12,168 nucleotides of DNA from Atkinsonella hypoxylon (Eukaryota; Ascomycota; Sordariomycetes; Hypocreales; Clavicipitaceae): positions 1-12,168 of the forward strand of contig JFHB01000388.1 in assembly GCA_000729835.1 (NCBI GenBank). The letters run 5' to 3'. Each line of letters opens with the position of its first letter. Positions within the stretch are counted from its first letter, which is position 1. Positions 1 to 10,503 of this stretch are shown one piece after another. The notes below the pieces were generated by a model, which was not told the origin of the DNA, did not search any database, and saw only the letters and a list, made by a program, of their open reading frames with translations. Both the position numbers and the translations under genes were made by a program.

Positions 1-3000
1 GCCTTTATAGTATAGATTAAAACCTTAATAGAAAGAAAAGAATAAGTTATAGTTAATATAAAGCTACTTAATAGTGTAGTAATGCTAAATATATACTCTT
101 TACTAAATTAATTAGATATTATAGTAGATATATATAGTAAAAAGATATTTTTACTCTTTAATATATTAGGGTTTTTTTATTAGCTTTCTATAAAATAAAA
201 GCACTAATCTTATATAGTAGTAATATTAAAATAAGAATTAAAAGTATTAAATATAGCACTTATAGGCTTTAAGAATACTTTAGCTTTTACTTAATAGTAT
301 ATAAACTAATTATTTTAAAAGCATTAGTATTTTATATAAATCTATATTAATAACATTATTATATTCTTTAACTCTACTAAGGACTACCTTATATACCTTA
401 ATATAGTCTTATTAATTCTAGAGAAAAATAAGTTAATAATAGCTATAAAGAAGTTATTTATAAGCTACTTAGCTATTTAGCTATTAGGTTTTATTATTAA
501 TAGTAATAGAATTATTAATATAAATAATAAGCTAAAAGCTTTTTAAAAACTTAAGTTTTTAGTAGATCTTATAAATTTAAAGACCTTTATTAGTATAACT
601 AGCTTTTTATAGAAAAGTATTTTATAGTTTAATATATAAATTTACTTACTATAGAAATAAAAGACTACCTTACTATAAGAGCTTTATAAGAAAGGCTTAG
701 CTAATAGTTTACTAAAACTAATATACTAAAAGAAAGCTTAAGAAGTAATATTTTTACTAAAACCTAAAGAAAAAAAGGTATTTTAAGAGGTAAAGGTATA
801 TCTTAATAAAAACACTATTTTATAGCACTATAACTTTAGTAAGTATTTATTCTTTAAAGTTAATGCTTATAAGGAAGAATTTAGGCTCTTTATCTTTTAG
901 CTTATAGGTAAATAGAATAGTTATAGTATACTTAGTAAAGATATTAAAAATAATTAGCTTTAACTAATTCTTTTTCTCTTAAGATATACTTTTAACCTAA
1001 AGAAACGCTATAGATTAATAAAGGTAAAGGTAGCTATAATTATATAGAGTGTTTAAAAGCTATAGAAAATAGTTTAATTTAACTACTACACTATTAATAT
1101 TATTATAAACTACTTATTAGCAAAAGGGATTATTAAATATACCTTACTTACTATAATAGATCTAGATAAAGCTAACCTAAAATTAGCTAAAGTAGCTAAT
1201 TATTTATTATAATTTAACTTAAGAGTTTTCTATATACTAAAAGTACTAAATATAGTGCTAAATATACTCTTTAGGTTACTAGTTATAGTTTTATACTAAA
1301 AGGAAGCTTATAATAGTAAATTTAATAAGCTTAATATAAGTATATTTTTCGCTAAAGAATATAGCGCTATAGCAGTATTAAATAAAGGTTTAAAAAAGGA
1401 AATTATTTAAGGCTATAGTTTTAATCTAAAGCTTAATAGAATTATAGAAGGTATTAAGAACTTTTATAAAAAGTAGAATTAGTAAAATTAATAATAAAGA
1501 CTAAGGATTTTACTGTATAAATAAACTCTATAAAACAATAGACTTTTATACTATTATAATAGAAAAGGCCTATTTTAACTGTATATATCTATAAAGGTTA
1601 TAGAATTTATTCTTAAAATAGTCTATAATAATTAAAACTATTTTAGCGCCTATAGAATAGCAGTAGAATTATAGGCAGTTTACTTTCTATAGATATATAA
1701 GCAGATTTAAGCCTATATTACTTACTGCTGTACCTATAAAGAAAATGTAATTAACTACAGTAAGCTACTAAAGAAATTAAGGTTATTAGAGTTAGTTCTA
1801 ACTTCTTTCTATATAATTTTGCTTAATTTTATTACTAATATACCTAAAGTTAGCTTAATAAACACTCTATAGTAAAAAGATAGATATAGCTTCTATAACT
1901 TACTATATTTAGTAAATTACCTATTTAGTAAGTAAATAATCCTTATACTTAAGTATATAATATATACAATAGAAATTTAGGTAGAATTACTCTTATAGAT
2001 ACTATATTTATTAAACTAAGGCCTTCTTAAGTAAATTATAAGTAACTAAGATTTAAAGTTTATTTCTAATATTTAAAGAAGTATATTTACCTAAATTAGA
2101 AGTAAATTGCTTATAGCTATAGCTTACTACCTATAAATAGATAGAATAGCTAAATAGAAGAATTAAATAGTTATTATTACTGTTTAATACTATATAGTTA
2201 TAAATCTAGATATACTATAGACTGTAATACTTTTAGCACTATAGTATTAACTTAATAATGTAGTAGTAGTTAATATAGAGATTTCCCTTAATAAACTTAT
2301 ATATAGCTTCTAACTAACTACTATTGTTAATTTAATCTAATTAGATAACGTTCTTAGCAATAGAATAGATATAAGCAATATAGCTATACTTTAGAAGCTA
2401 TATTAGCAAGAGGTAGAAACAGCTATTAGTATAGTAAATGCCTTAAGTAAGATTAAATATAACGCCTAGTATAAGCCTATTAATATTAAAGTAAAGGATA
2501 TAGTTTATCTATAATTACACTAAGGATATATACTTCTAGGAAAGCTAAAAAAGAAATAGTCTCCTTAATAGATAAAGCTATATAAGGTTTTTATAAAAGT
2601 AAGCTTATTATTATTTTGCCTAGATTTCCTACTAGATTTATATATATATTTAGTAGTATTAGTAGCTTACCTTTAGAAGCTAAGATAAAGTAAAAACTCT
2701 TTTAACTAAAAAGAGTAACTACTACTACTAATTATAATAGAAGAGTTTAGTATAAAGAACTATTAGAAAATTAAGCGAATTTACACCTATTAAATCTAAT
2801 GTTTCTACAGTAGGTTAAGTAAGCTACATTTAGAATTCTTTATACAATAAAAAGGGTTCTTTACTAAAGATAACTAATAGATTTCTAAAGATAAGCTTAA
2901 AGTTAATGCTTTTAAAATTATAAATAAATATCTATAGAAGTACTCTATAAATTAAGAAGAAAAGTATTAGTGTTATTAAAAGAGTAATATAGCTTACTAA
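1..3000 (+). pseudogene. Ty3/gypsy (chromovirus-type) pol, 5'-truncated by the window, RIP-inactivated
   Basis: Reverse transcriptase, RNase H and integrase remnant of an LTR retrotransposon, readable in one frame (codons starting at position 1 modulo 3) over about 1000 codons. Domains in order: RT palm from about 88 with the YxDD box at 343-354, now YINN; RNase H about 790-1275, where residues such as KYTLLTIIDLDKANLKLAKV fit the fungal gypsy pattern before a degraded ADALSRL-like end; the integrase zinc region with its first Cys at 1726 and the second changed to Tyr at 1735; the integrase core about 1800-2160; a post-core module about 2461-2640 (KPINIKVKDIVYL, then LH.GY); and a probable chromodomain about 2740-2935, beginning EEFSIK. 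Stops are TAA or TAG. Catalytic acids are lost in all three enzymes, so it is certainly dead. Gag and the 5' LTR lie left of the window. Family assignment is firm; the chromodomain is less certain. Confidence 0.9.
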
Positions 3001-3061
3001 AAAACCCTAAATTAGCTAGTAGAAGCTTACTACTAACTCTTTTCTTTATAAGTTTTAATTT

Positions 3062-5509
3062 CCTTTATTATACAATAGATTATTTAAATCTCTTAATATC
3101 TCTTTCTTTATTTCCTTATTTATTATTATTAAAACTATTAAAATTAACCTATATTATAGAATTATAGGAGGTTAGAAAGAAAATACCTATAAATCTATAT
3201 ACTATTGTTTTAATCTACTTTTTCTATAAATTTACCTTTACTTTTATAAATTTTTACGCTTTTTACTATATAACCTTTTTCTTATACCTTTATATATTAT
3301 AAAGTCTTTATAAATTTATTAATACTATTATAGCTACTGCTCTTTCTATTCCCTTAGGCTATTATTTAGCTACTTCTAATAGTTAAACACTAGAATACTA
3401 TACTAAGAGCAATAAACTACTTATAAAGCAAATTTCTATAGCCTATAAAACTAACTAGCCTCTATAGAGCTACTTCTAGCCTTTTCTATTCTCTTTATAG
3501 AAAATCTACTACTATTATTTTTTTCTTTTAGTAGTTTAGAATTATTAATTCTAGTAAACCTAAATAGCTTATTCTAAGAAGAGAATAACAATAGTAACTA
3601 TACTTAAGCTATAATACTACTACTATTTAAACCTAAAGAAGAATATATTACTTTTAATATATATATTAATTATAATAATAGTTTTAATGCTAAGAGTAAA
3701 GGTTTTAAGTTTAAGAAGTAGAAATATAACTATAAAGGTAATATAGTAGCTATAGAGCTAAACAACATTAAAACTTATCTTATATTACTTAATTTCTATT
3801 GCTTATATAGTACTTTTAGTAGGCCTAGAAGTACTAAGGGCACCCTAAAAGTTAATAAGTTTATTCTTAGTACTATTTCTATAGAAATTAAAGATAATAT
3901 TAATATTACTAATATAGAGCCTATTATAGAAAACTATAGTTAGTATTACTATACTAATAGAGCTAAAGAAAAGGTATAGAATATAGAAAATACTATTTAC
4001 ACTTATACCTATAAATTTACCCTTAAAGGCAGTATAATAGATAAAACTAGCATTAAGGTCTCTAAAGATAATATATATTACTTACTTTAGTAGAATATAG
4101 TAATATATATCTTTAGAATTTATAATAACTATAAAGTAAAGCGCTAAAACTAGCAATATAAAGGTAAGAATACTAAAGCATCTATAGGTAACGCTAAAGT
4201 AGCTAGAAGAGGCAAGATATAGATAAAAGTAGCTGCTACTGCATACTATAGTAGCAATATAGTAAAAAGAGGTAAAGAAACTATTACTATAGATTTATCT
4301 ACTAGTTTACTGTTATAGATAGTGTTACTTACTATTTACTTCTCTAATAAATTTAGTAAGATTAATAGTACTATTATAGGTGCTTTAGCTAGTATTAGCT
4401 GTATAGACTTACTCTTTATTCTATTAGCTAAGGTGCAATTCTAGAGCTAGTGTAATAGTCTTCTTTAGGAGAAGTATAAATTTAACGCTAAAGAAATAAT
4501 TAAAGCTTACCTTAAGGATACTTCTATAGGTAGTAACGCTATATAGAAGCAACTTAACCTCTATATTACTAAAATTAATAAGTTAAATAAAAAGATTAAC
4601 TAGGTTAAAATAGAGGCTAAAGAAGGTTTATTTAATAAGTAGTTTAATAAATTATAGACTGCTATCTATAGTATATATAACTAACTAAATAGTATAAGTT
4701 AATTTAATAAAGGTATTAATAATATTATTAATAAAAATAAAACCTTACTAAAGGTTACTAGCAATATTAATATACTATAGGCAGAAAGTAGATACTTATA
4801 ATATAAAATTAACTATATTTATATAGACTTCTTAGAACGCTTAGCTAACTAGCTTATTACTATATAAGGCCTCTTTAGTAATAGATTTAGCACTATTTAA
4901 TGTAGAAGAAGTGCTTAATTTATTTTAATTAACCTATCTTTAATATATTTCTCTTTATTAATTCTATAAAAGATACTTTCTATAGTAAAGCTAACACTAA
5001 CTAAGGTAAAAACGCTAACTAAGAGGCTAGCTGTAAGTAAACTAGTAGAAATACCTACTAAGTATAAGACTAGCACCTTCTAGGTAAAACTCTCCCTAAA
5101 GCTGCTAAGAATATCCTTTAGCTTTACTTTCTAGAGAGAACTAATAGCTTACTATAACTAACTAATAATTTACTGCTATTACTAATGCCTAGAGATTAAA
5201 ATAGGCTATATATATATAAAGAAATACACTAAAGAGATCTAATAGAAAATTTACTTTAATATAGATTAATTTTTAATGCTTTTAACACTATATAGAATAA
5301 TCTTATATAAAGAATATACTATATAGATTTAATAAATTAGCTTTATTATATAAGATTAATTTATAGGATTCAACATTATCTAGGATAATTTTGCGCAACT
5401 TTACTTATATATAGAATATAGAATAAGCTTTAATGCTCTATTAGGTTTAAGGAAATCTATTAATTTAATATATAGATTTAATAGTTACTAGATTATAAGT
5501 GTAATTTAG
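3062..5509 (+). pseudogene. Unidentified long degraded reading frame downstream of gypsy pol (candidate extra ORF)
   Basis: I do not recognise this product. In the frame with codons at position 2 modulo 3, about 700 codons to 5161, and possibly about 815 to the TAG at 5507-5509, can be read with roughly one stop per 17 codons. The stops are TAA or TAG, explicable as former Gln or Trp codons. Parts seen: a Leu/Ser/Phe/Gln-type N-terminus about 3182-3660 that was probably Pro/His/Gln-rich before C-to-T change; a charged, globular-looking middle about 3690-4200; a second probable Pro-rich stretch about 4280-4440; an alpha-helical, Gln/Asn/Lys/Leu-rich coiled-coil-like segment about 4490-4870; and a Lys/Thr/Pro-like basic tail about 4970-5130. 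No zinc knuckle, protease or polymerase motif is visible. The start codon cannot be fixed. It could be a third ORF of the gypsy element, gag of a second element, or a captured host gene. The strand is supported by the charged plus-strand translation against a Leu-rich minus-strand shadow. Confidence 0.45.
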
Positions 5510-5567
5510 GCATTATAAGTACACAGAAAAATACATAAATATAGCAATCTACACTGTAAATTACACT
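5498..5567. repeat. 70-bp segment bounded by perfect 11-bp inverted repeats
   Basis: AGTGTAATTTA at 5498-5508 is matched exactly by its reverse complement at 5557-5567, with 48 bases between. It sits where heavily RIPed sequence to the left gives way to lightly mutated sequence to the right. It could be the start of the LTR-like segment (TGTAAT at 5500), a small MITE-like insertion, or a transcriptional hairpin. No convincing target duplication flanks it. Confidence 0.5.
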
Positions 5568-5979
5568 ACAACAATAATAATGCATACTTATATAATAAAA
5601 TAATAACTACCTTTCTATGCCTTTTATAATAGCTAGATTAATAAGTTATTTAGTTTAATCTAATACGCCTTCTAATAACTAATACTTAATTTTTAGAATA
5701 GCTAGAACAGCTAATCTTTTTTATAGAGGTAGCACTTATTATAGAATAATTATATAAACCTATAGGTCACTAGTGCACGTAACTGCAATTATATATAAGT
5801 AGTTAAAAGCAACACTTAGGTAGTTAGATTAAACAATTAACTATTATTCATTAGAACACTATTACTAGATGCTCCTTACAGAAGCTCTTACAACTCCTCT
5901 TACGATTTATTGCATAGCCTATTAAATCCAACAACCTATTGTTACTTCCGACAAACCCACGTCGGATCCCACTGTAACA
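5500..5979 (+). repeat. LTR-like segment abutting the broken copia RT gene (probable gypsy 3' LTR; strand uncertain)
   Basis: The right edge is sharp: the copia RT reading frame is clean to 5980, and the next bases at 5974-5979 are GTAACA, a typical LTR terminus. The left edge is less certain; TGTAAT at 5500 or TGTAAA at 5555 both give TG...CA ends, making 480 or 425 bp. No ORF is present. CpA plus TpG is about 28 per 300 bases, far above the gypsy body. Read on the plus strand it follows the gypsy element as a 3' LTR. Read on the minus strand it begins TGTTAC and has the GTCGGA-type hairpin that I associate with the beginnings of fungal LTRs. Orientation therefore stays open. No polypurine tract survives recognisably at either candidate left edge. 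Confidence 0.5.
5940..5979. repeat. Terminal hairpin element of the LTR-like segment
   Basis: Nested inverted repeats in 40 bases: TGTTAC at 5940-5945 pairs with GTAACA at 5974-5979, and inside it TCCGAC at 5947-5952 pairs with GTCGGA at 5961-5966 around an 8-base loop. This is the most GC-rich and CpG-containing spot between the two element bodies, so it escaped the mutation that affected its neighbours. Confidence 0.7.
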
Positions 5980-6249
5980 CTTCTATTTGCATAAATCCCT
6001 TAGCAACAAGGCGGGCCTTATATTTTATAGGATTATTTTCTTTATCCTTTTTTAGCCTATAAACAAGCCTATTCTTTAGAACTCTTCGGCCCTTAGGTAC
6101 TTAGTCTTTCCCTATAAATTTGAAGGTTCTAGCAGCTAATAGCTGCTTAAATTCGCTATAGGTAGCTTCTATCTAATGCTGCTTAGTAGAGCTTTTTAGG
6201 GCTTGCTTCCACGTATTAGGAAGTTCATTCTTATTACTATTAGAAGTAA

Positions 6250-6550
6250 TAGCTGCTTTAGTCCTTACCTTAAAGTATAGATCCTTAATTAAGGAAAATA
6301 TATCTCTATCTAAATCTATAGCATTAGCATTAGCTTTAGCTTCTATAGGTTCTATATTAGCCTAAGGGGCTTCTATAGGTATAGGGGCTTTAGGGGCCTC
6401 TATAGCTTCTATAGGGTTGCTTAGTAGAAGAGCTTAATCTATAGGTTCTAGTAGATAATTTAGTACATCTAGATAACTAGAATAAGGATACTTAGGGGTA
6501 TAATTATCCACTAATTTATCGATTTCTCCCTCTAAAGGATTATTCACTAT
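6250..6550 (-). other. Pro/Glu/Ala low-complexity linker between copia integrase and RT
   Basis: In the copia frame this part reads as short repeats of Pro-Ile-Glu-Ala and Ala-Pro type (for example PIEAIEAPKAPIPIEAP), giving DNA repeats of TCTATAGG-like units around 6345-6425. It is a disordered spacer, not a domain, and it varies in length between copia elements. Confidence 0.6.
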
Positions 6551-6577
6551 AGAACTAATAGGAACCTTAGGGATGCC

Positions 6578-6889
6578 CTAAGAGATAGGGCCTATTCCTT
6601 CTATAATTTTAACGAAGCTAGTCTTAATAACAGCTTGTTTAGAGGGAATATATATTAAATATACATTAGAACCTAGTGTAGCTAAAAGTCTACTAGGAAT
6701 AGTTCTTTTAGCTAGCTTCTGCAACCTAGATCTCTGTTCTAATAGGATTAGAACTTTGCAATAGAAGCCTATAGCTCTAATTTTAGAAAAATTAGGCTTA
6801 TAGGTCTTAGAAGGCTCTAAATTAGCTAGATATAGCTGTTTAGGACTTAGTAGTTTAGTACTATTTACAGTAGTATTAACTAAATCCAC
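6578..6889 (-). pseudogene. Stop-free stretch of the copia integrase C-terminal region
   Basis: These 103 codons are the longest unbroken piece of the copia polyprotein and not a separate gene. The Met at its start is internal, and the same frame continues on both sides beyond TAA or TAG stops. Residues IGFYCKVLILLEQRSRLQKL, followed by a GS-containing segment and a VYLIYIPSKQAVIKTSFVKI pattern, are the usual integrase C-terminal module of fungal copia elements, which follows the DDE core. The segment after it is the Pro/Glu-rich linker leading to RT. Confidence 0.85.
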
Positions 6890-9800
6890 TATAGCAGAAA
6901 GGATATAAGACTATAGATATAGAGGTAATTGTAACCACTGTAGAGTAGCATGCAAACGGTCTAGAAGTACCCTTATAGCTCTCTCTATTAGCCTATTCTG
7001 TTTATAAATATAGGGGTAAGAGGTACTAAAGCAAATACCCTTAGAAGATAGCTAAGCTTACAACTTAGTATTAATTTCTGTACTACTATTAAAATAAAGG
7101 TGTTTAGGGTAGCAGTTATACTGGTTTTTTAATTCCTTAAAGAAGCCTTTAATATAGCTATAGAGAGTAGAACCCTCTTTATTAGCTAGATTAAAAGACT
7201 ACTTATACTATAATTTTCTATTAATTAGAAAAAGAACTAGAGGCCTCTTATTGTACAGTATAGGCTCTATTTTAACGGTATCTCCCTCTATAATATCTAA
7301 ACATCTAGGGGGGTTAGGAATAGTATGCTTGCTAGGTCTTCTAACAGCTTTAGCTTAGTTGTAAGCTAGGCAGTTAAAATCCTTTTCCTTGATTTTTGTA
7401 AAATTAGGAATACCTTTAGTAATAAAAGCAGTCTTCTTTAGTAAAGGGAGTCCTATATGCCTTAATCTAACGTGCTAAGTAGCAGCTAATTCTAGGAGCT
7501 TCTTATAGGAAGAAGAAGCAGTAGGATTTATACTACTAGAATTATCATTAGAGCTAGCTTCCTGTTGCTCTCTATCTTGCTAGATCTCTTAAGAACTATA
7601 GGCCTCGTTTAAGGGATCTAGACAGCTATTTCCTCTAATATCCAGCAACTTAGGATTTAAACCTTCTAAATCCCCGTTATTAGAAGGAATCTAACTAGGA
7701 GCCCGTTTAGGAACTAGGGCTAATAGCTCTATAGCATTGTTATTGGTATTATCTTCTTTAAAATCAGATAATTCCTTAATTTAGCTATATTCCTCTAGAT
7801 TAAAACCAGGCTGTTAAGGGATTTAAACCTCTATAGGATAACTAGCATTATAACTGCTATTATAACTATTGCTAGTAAATCCTATATAAGAGAGATTTAC
7901 GTGGTTTTTACACACTCTAGGGGTCTTTTGCCCCTTAAGCTGTAAGAAGAAACTATACTTTTTAGGATTTAGAAGCCTACAGCAGCTTCTATTAGCTAGA
8001 AATAGCTGATTTCTAAGGAGAGTGCCCCCTATTAAATAGTGCTTTAGACCACTAATTAGGTTAGTATCTAAACCTAGGCAATATAGAGCATCCTTTAGAG
8101 CTAAAGCCCTATATTTAGCTGGATTTATACTAACTAGTACCTAGAATACAGCAGTTCCCTGTCCTTTAGGATAAATAGGACCTCCTCCAGTAGCAATAGG
8201 CGCGGTTTTACCCTTTTTTATAGGCTTAAAAGTCCTAAAAAATGCCTTATTGTTAACTATATAACAGGTAGAACCTGTATTATATAGTAAGGAGTTTTTA
8301 ATTATTCTATTAGAATAGTTAAAAGAAGAGGTATTATTACTAGTAGTACTAGTATCACTAGTAGTGGATTCTGTATCTAAATCGTAAGAATTATTACTAC
8401 TAGAACTGCTAAATTCACTATTAGAATCTATAGTATCCTAGTTGCTAGTAGATAGGTTATAGCAACCTATAGTAAAAGCAGCTTCTCTATCCTTATTCCT
8501 AGAGTTTTTATTACTTCTTCTTTAGCTCTTCTACTTCTTCTTATTCTTAAAGGCTTTATCTGTATCTTTATCTTTAGAGGCATTAGAATTGTTAGAATTA
8601 GAATCGTTAGAATTCTTCTTCTAATTAGGAGGATTCTTTCCTTAATTAGCTTTATTATTATTAAAGCTATTAGAGTTAGAAGCTTTATAACTAAGAGCTT
8701 TAGATATAGAGAAGCTTTTATCTCTTTGTTCTTCTAATAAATTAGCTATAAGGAACTGTAAATTTAGCATTTTTATAGATAGACCTTGTGCTCTAGCAGC
8801 TCTAATAGAATATTGCTGCCTTTTAGCCTAGCTAAAGAAGGTCTTCTTTAAAGCATTAATATAATAATTTACCTAGTTAATTAGATTAATAGCTACACTA
8901 TAGAGCTGTAATCTAGCTAGTAAATTATTAAATTTAGCATTAAAGGCCTCTAAAGATCCCTTATAGTTCAAAAACAATAAGTTGTAATAACTAGTATATA
9001 GCGTACTACGTTGTATTTTAGCACTCTATAAATATTGCTTAACTAGAACGTTATAGGCATCTATAGGGGACTTATGCTAGCTTATAGCAGCTTAAGGTTT
9101 AGATTAGCAACTATCTCTTATAATTATAAGGATAATAGCTTATTCTAAATCTACTAAAGTACTAGCTATACTAGAATTATTAATAAATTAAGGGAATTCT
9201 AGGGCCCTAAATTAAATAGTTAAAGCTTGCTTCTACTGTTTAAAATTTTTAGGGCCTTTTAGCTTAGCAGCCTCTAGAATAGAGTAGACCTTCTTATTTA
9301 ACTCTTTTATAGTGCCTTTATTAAAAGTAGGCAGAAAAGTAGCACTATTAGAAGAACTAGAAGGTTTAAGGGCTTTAAAAGAGACTTTAGAAGCTCTTTT
9401 AGAAGTAACAGGATCTTCTACCTTAGAGAGAGACTCTATAGAGAGATTACCTATAGATATAATTATAGTATCTAATTTACTTAGTAAATTAGCTATATTA
9501 CCTTTATTTTAGCTTTATTTTGCTTTACTATACCTAATAAATCTATTTAGGGTCTTTTGTTGCTTATCTATTTAAGCTTTTAGATTAGCTTAAACATTAT
9601 AGACTTACACTACTCTTTTAGAAGCTAATCTAGCTTCTTTTAGAGCCTTCTTAGCTGTATAATCTTCTTTATTAGAAGAGGAATCTACTGGCTGAGGGGG
9701 GGACCTTGCTGGACTAGGAAAGCTAGTAGCAGCAGCTGTAGCTAGTGTACTAGAACTACTACCCCGTTTAGGGCTTGCTCTTTCCCTTACCTGTTCCTTT

Positions 9801-9984
9801 TAGTGCTATTTTAAGGGTTTTAATAGCTAATTTAACGCTCTTTATAGCTAATTATAGCCTAAATTACAGTGGAAATAGTAGTAAATAACAGTAATAATTC
9901 TTACTAAATATATCAATAGATTGCTCTATTATAGGCCTAGAAGTGCTCTATATCTTTAGAAATTATACTGAGATTTTTCTCTAA

Positions 9985-10283
9985 TTTCTTTCGTAACAGG
10001 TATAATAGGCTCTAAAGGCTGCGTTGTATCGCGATCTATATACACATACAATTTATATAGCAGACTAGATTAATAAGCGGTCGCAAGAGGCATAAAACAT
10101 AGGTCCTAGCTATTTTTAGCTAAAAAATTCAGGAGATTCTTCTCTAATTAGGTTCCAATAAATTAGTGGAGACCTAGGCACAGCTAATTTAGGGATATTC
10201 AGCTAATTCCTACTTTAAAATCCCAACCAGTAGGATTACTACACAAATTAATTCTGCGACCGAAAATATAGGAATATCTAACA
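9985..10283 (-). repeat. Probable 5' LTR of the minus-strand copia element
   Basis: It lies immediately upstream of the copia gag in transcription order. On the minus strand it starts TGTTAG at 10283-10278, carries a TATA-like box at 10060-10051 and has no reading frame. Its CpA content is much higher than in the copia body. The 3' edge is not clear: no exact ...CA terminus or primer-binding site survives near 9985, and the boundary could be tens of bases off. Its sequence does not match the LTR-like segment at 5500-5979, so the two belong to different elements. Confidence 0.45.
10051..10060 (-). promoter_or_regulatory. TATA-like box in the putative copia LTR
   Basis: CTATATAAAT read on the minus strand, in the right place and orientation to drive transcription of the copia gag-pol that starts about 200 bases downstream. 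Call rests on motif and position only. Confidence 0.35.
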
Positions 10284-10300
10284 GCAACAAGAGCTGTTAG
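10278..10300. repeat. Inverted repeat with back-to-back LTR-type termini
   Basis: CTAACAGC at 10278-10285 is the exact inverse of GCTGTTAG at 10293-10300, with a 7-base spacer. Each half ends in an LTR-type TGTTAG when read outward: minus-strand at 10283 into the copia LTR and plus-strand at 10295 into the right-hand non-coding region. Confidence 0.55.
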
Positions 10301-10357
10301 GCGTGCACTATAAATTGTAGTATAGCTACTAACAGAGGTGCATAGGGTGCACAATAT

Positions 10358-10371
10358 AACAACAACAACAA
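10358..10371 (+). repeat. (AAC)4 microsatellite
   Basis: Four AAC units followed by AA, in non-coding sequence. It is one of several CpA-rich tracts here that would not survive strong RIP. Confidence 0.8.
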
Positions 10372-10393
10372 GCAATACAGTGCAGCGCTAAGC

Positions 10394-10433
10394 TTATTTC
10401 TTAATAGAAATAATTAATTAGGCAGTGCCTAAT
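10394..10433. repeat. Two adjacent perfect palindromes
   Basis: TTATTTCT at 10394-10401 pairs with AGAAATAA at 10406-10413 across a 4-base loop. Only 3 bases later ATTAGGCA at 10417-10424 pairs with TGCCTAAT at 10426-10433 around a single central base. Confidence 0.7.
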
Positions 10434-10503
10434 AAAACAATTTACAGTGCAAATATAATGTATGCAAATGTGTATATTTTAATGTTGCACAACAATAGAA
10501 CCT

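Larger units (their letters stand above)
5980..9850 (-). pseudogene. Ty1/copia gag-pol polyprotein, truncated inside RT, RIP-degraded
   Basis: About 1290 codons in a single uninterrupted frame (first codon base at position 1 modulo 3), broken only by TAA or TAG stops. In transcription order: a Pro/Ser/Lys-rich start about 9763-9620; a gag core about 9200-8740 (KGSLEAFNAKFN and RQQYSIRAARAQGLSIKML); an Asn/Ser/Lys-rich linker about 8740-8320; an aspartic protease whose DTGS is now NTGS at 8270-8281; a GAG-pre-integrase His/Cys motif about 7475-7358 with one Cys changed to Tyr; an integrase core with Asp kept at 7280-7282, the second Asp changed to Asn at 7088-7090, and Glu kept at 6983-6985; the integrase C-terminus about 6889-6578; a Pro/Glu/Ala-rich linker about 6550-6250; and the RT N-terminus ending KYKARLVAKGFMQIE. 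The rest of RT and RNase H is absent, cut off by the LTR-like segment. No zinc knuckle is evident in gag, and the initiation codon is not identifiable, so the 9850 boundary is approximate. It is non-functional. Confidence 0.92.

Noticed and set aside
3480..4960. Apparent transmembrane segments and an env-like glycoprotein in the unknown ORF
   Set aside because: The hydrophobic Leu/Ile/Phe runs are what C-to-T mutation makes of Pro, Thr and Ser codons; with no signal peptide, cleavage site or cysteine pattern an envelope call is not supported.
1..5500. Mitochondrial or bacterial AT-rich DNA
   Set aside because: The bias is specific to CpA/TpG loss with TpA gain, and decoded domains are nuclear fungal LTR-retrotransposon proteins.
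9312..9512. Plus-strand 66-codon open frame
   Set aside because: It lies antisense to the copia gag frame; it is a Leu/Glu-rich shadow of Lys/Ser-rich coding sequence with no start context or family match.
9689..9695. G7 homopolymer as a frameshift site
   Set aside because: It encodes consecutive Pro codons in the copia frame on the minus strand, and the frame is the same on both sides.
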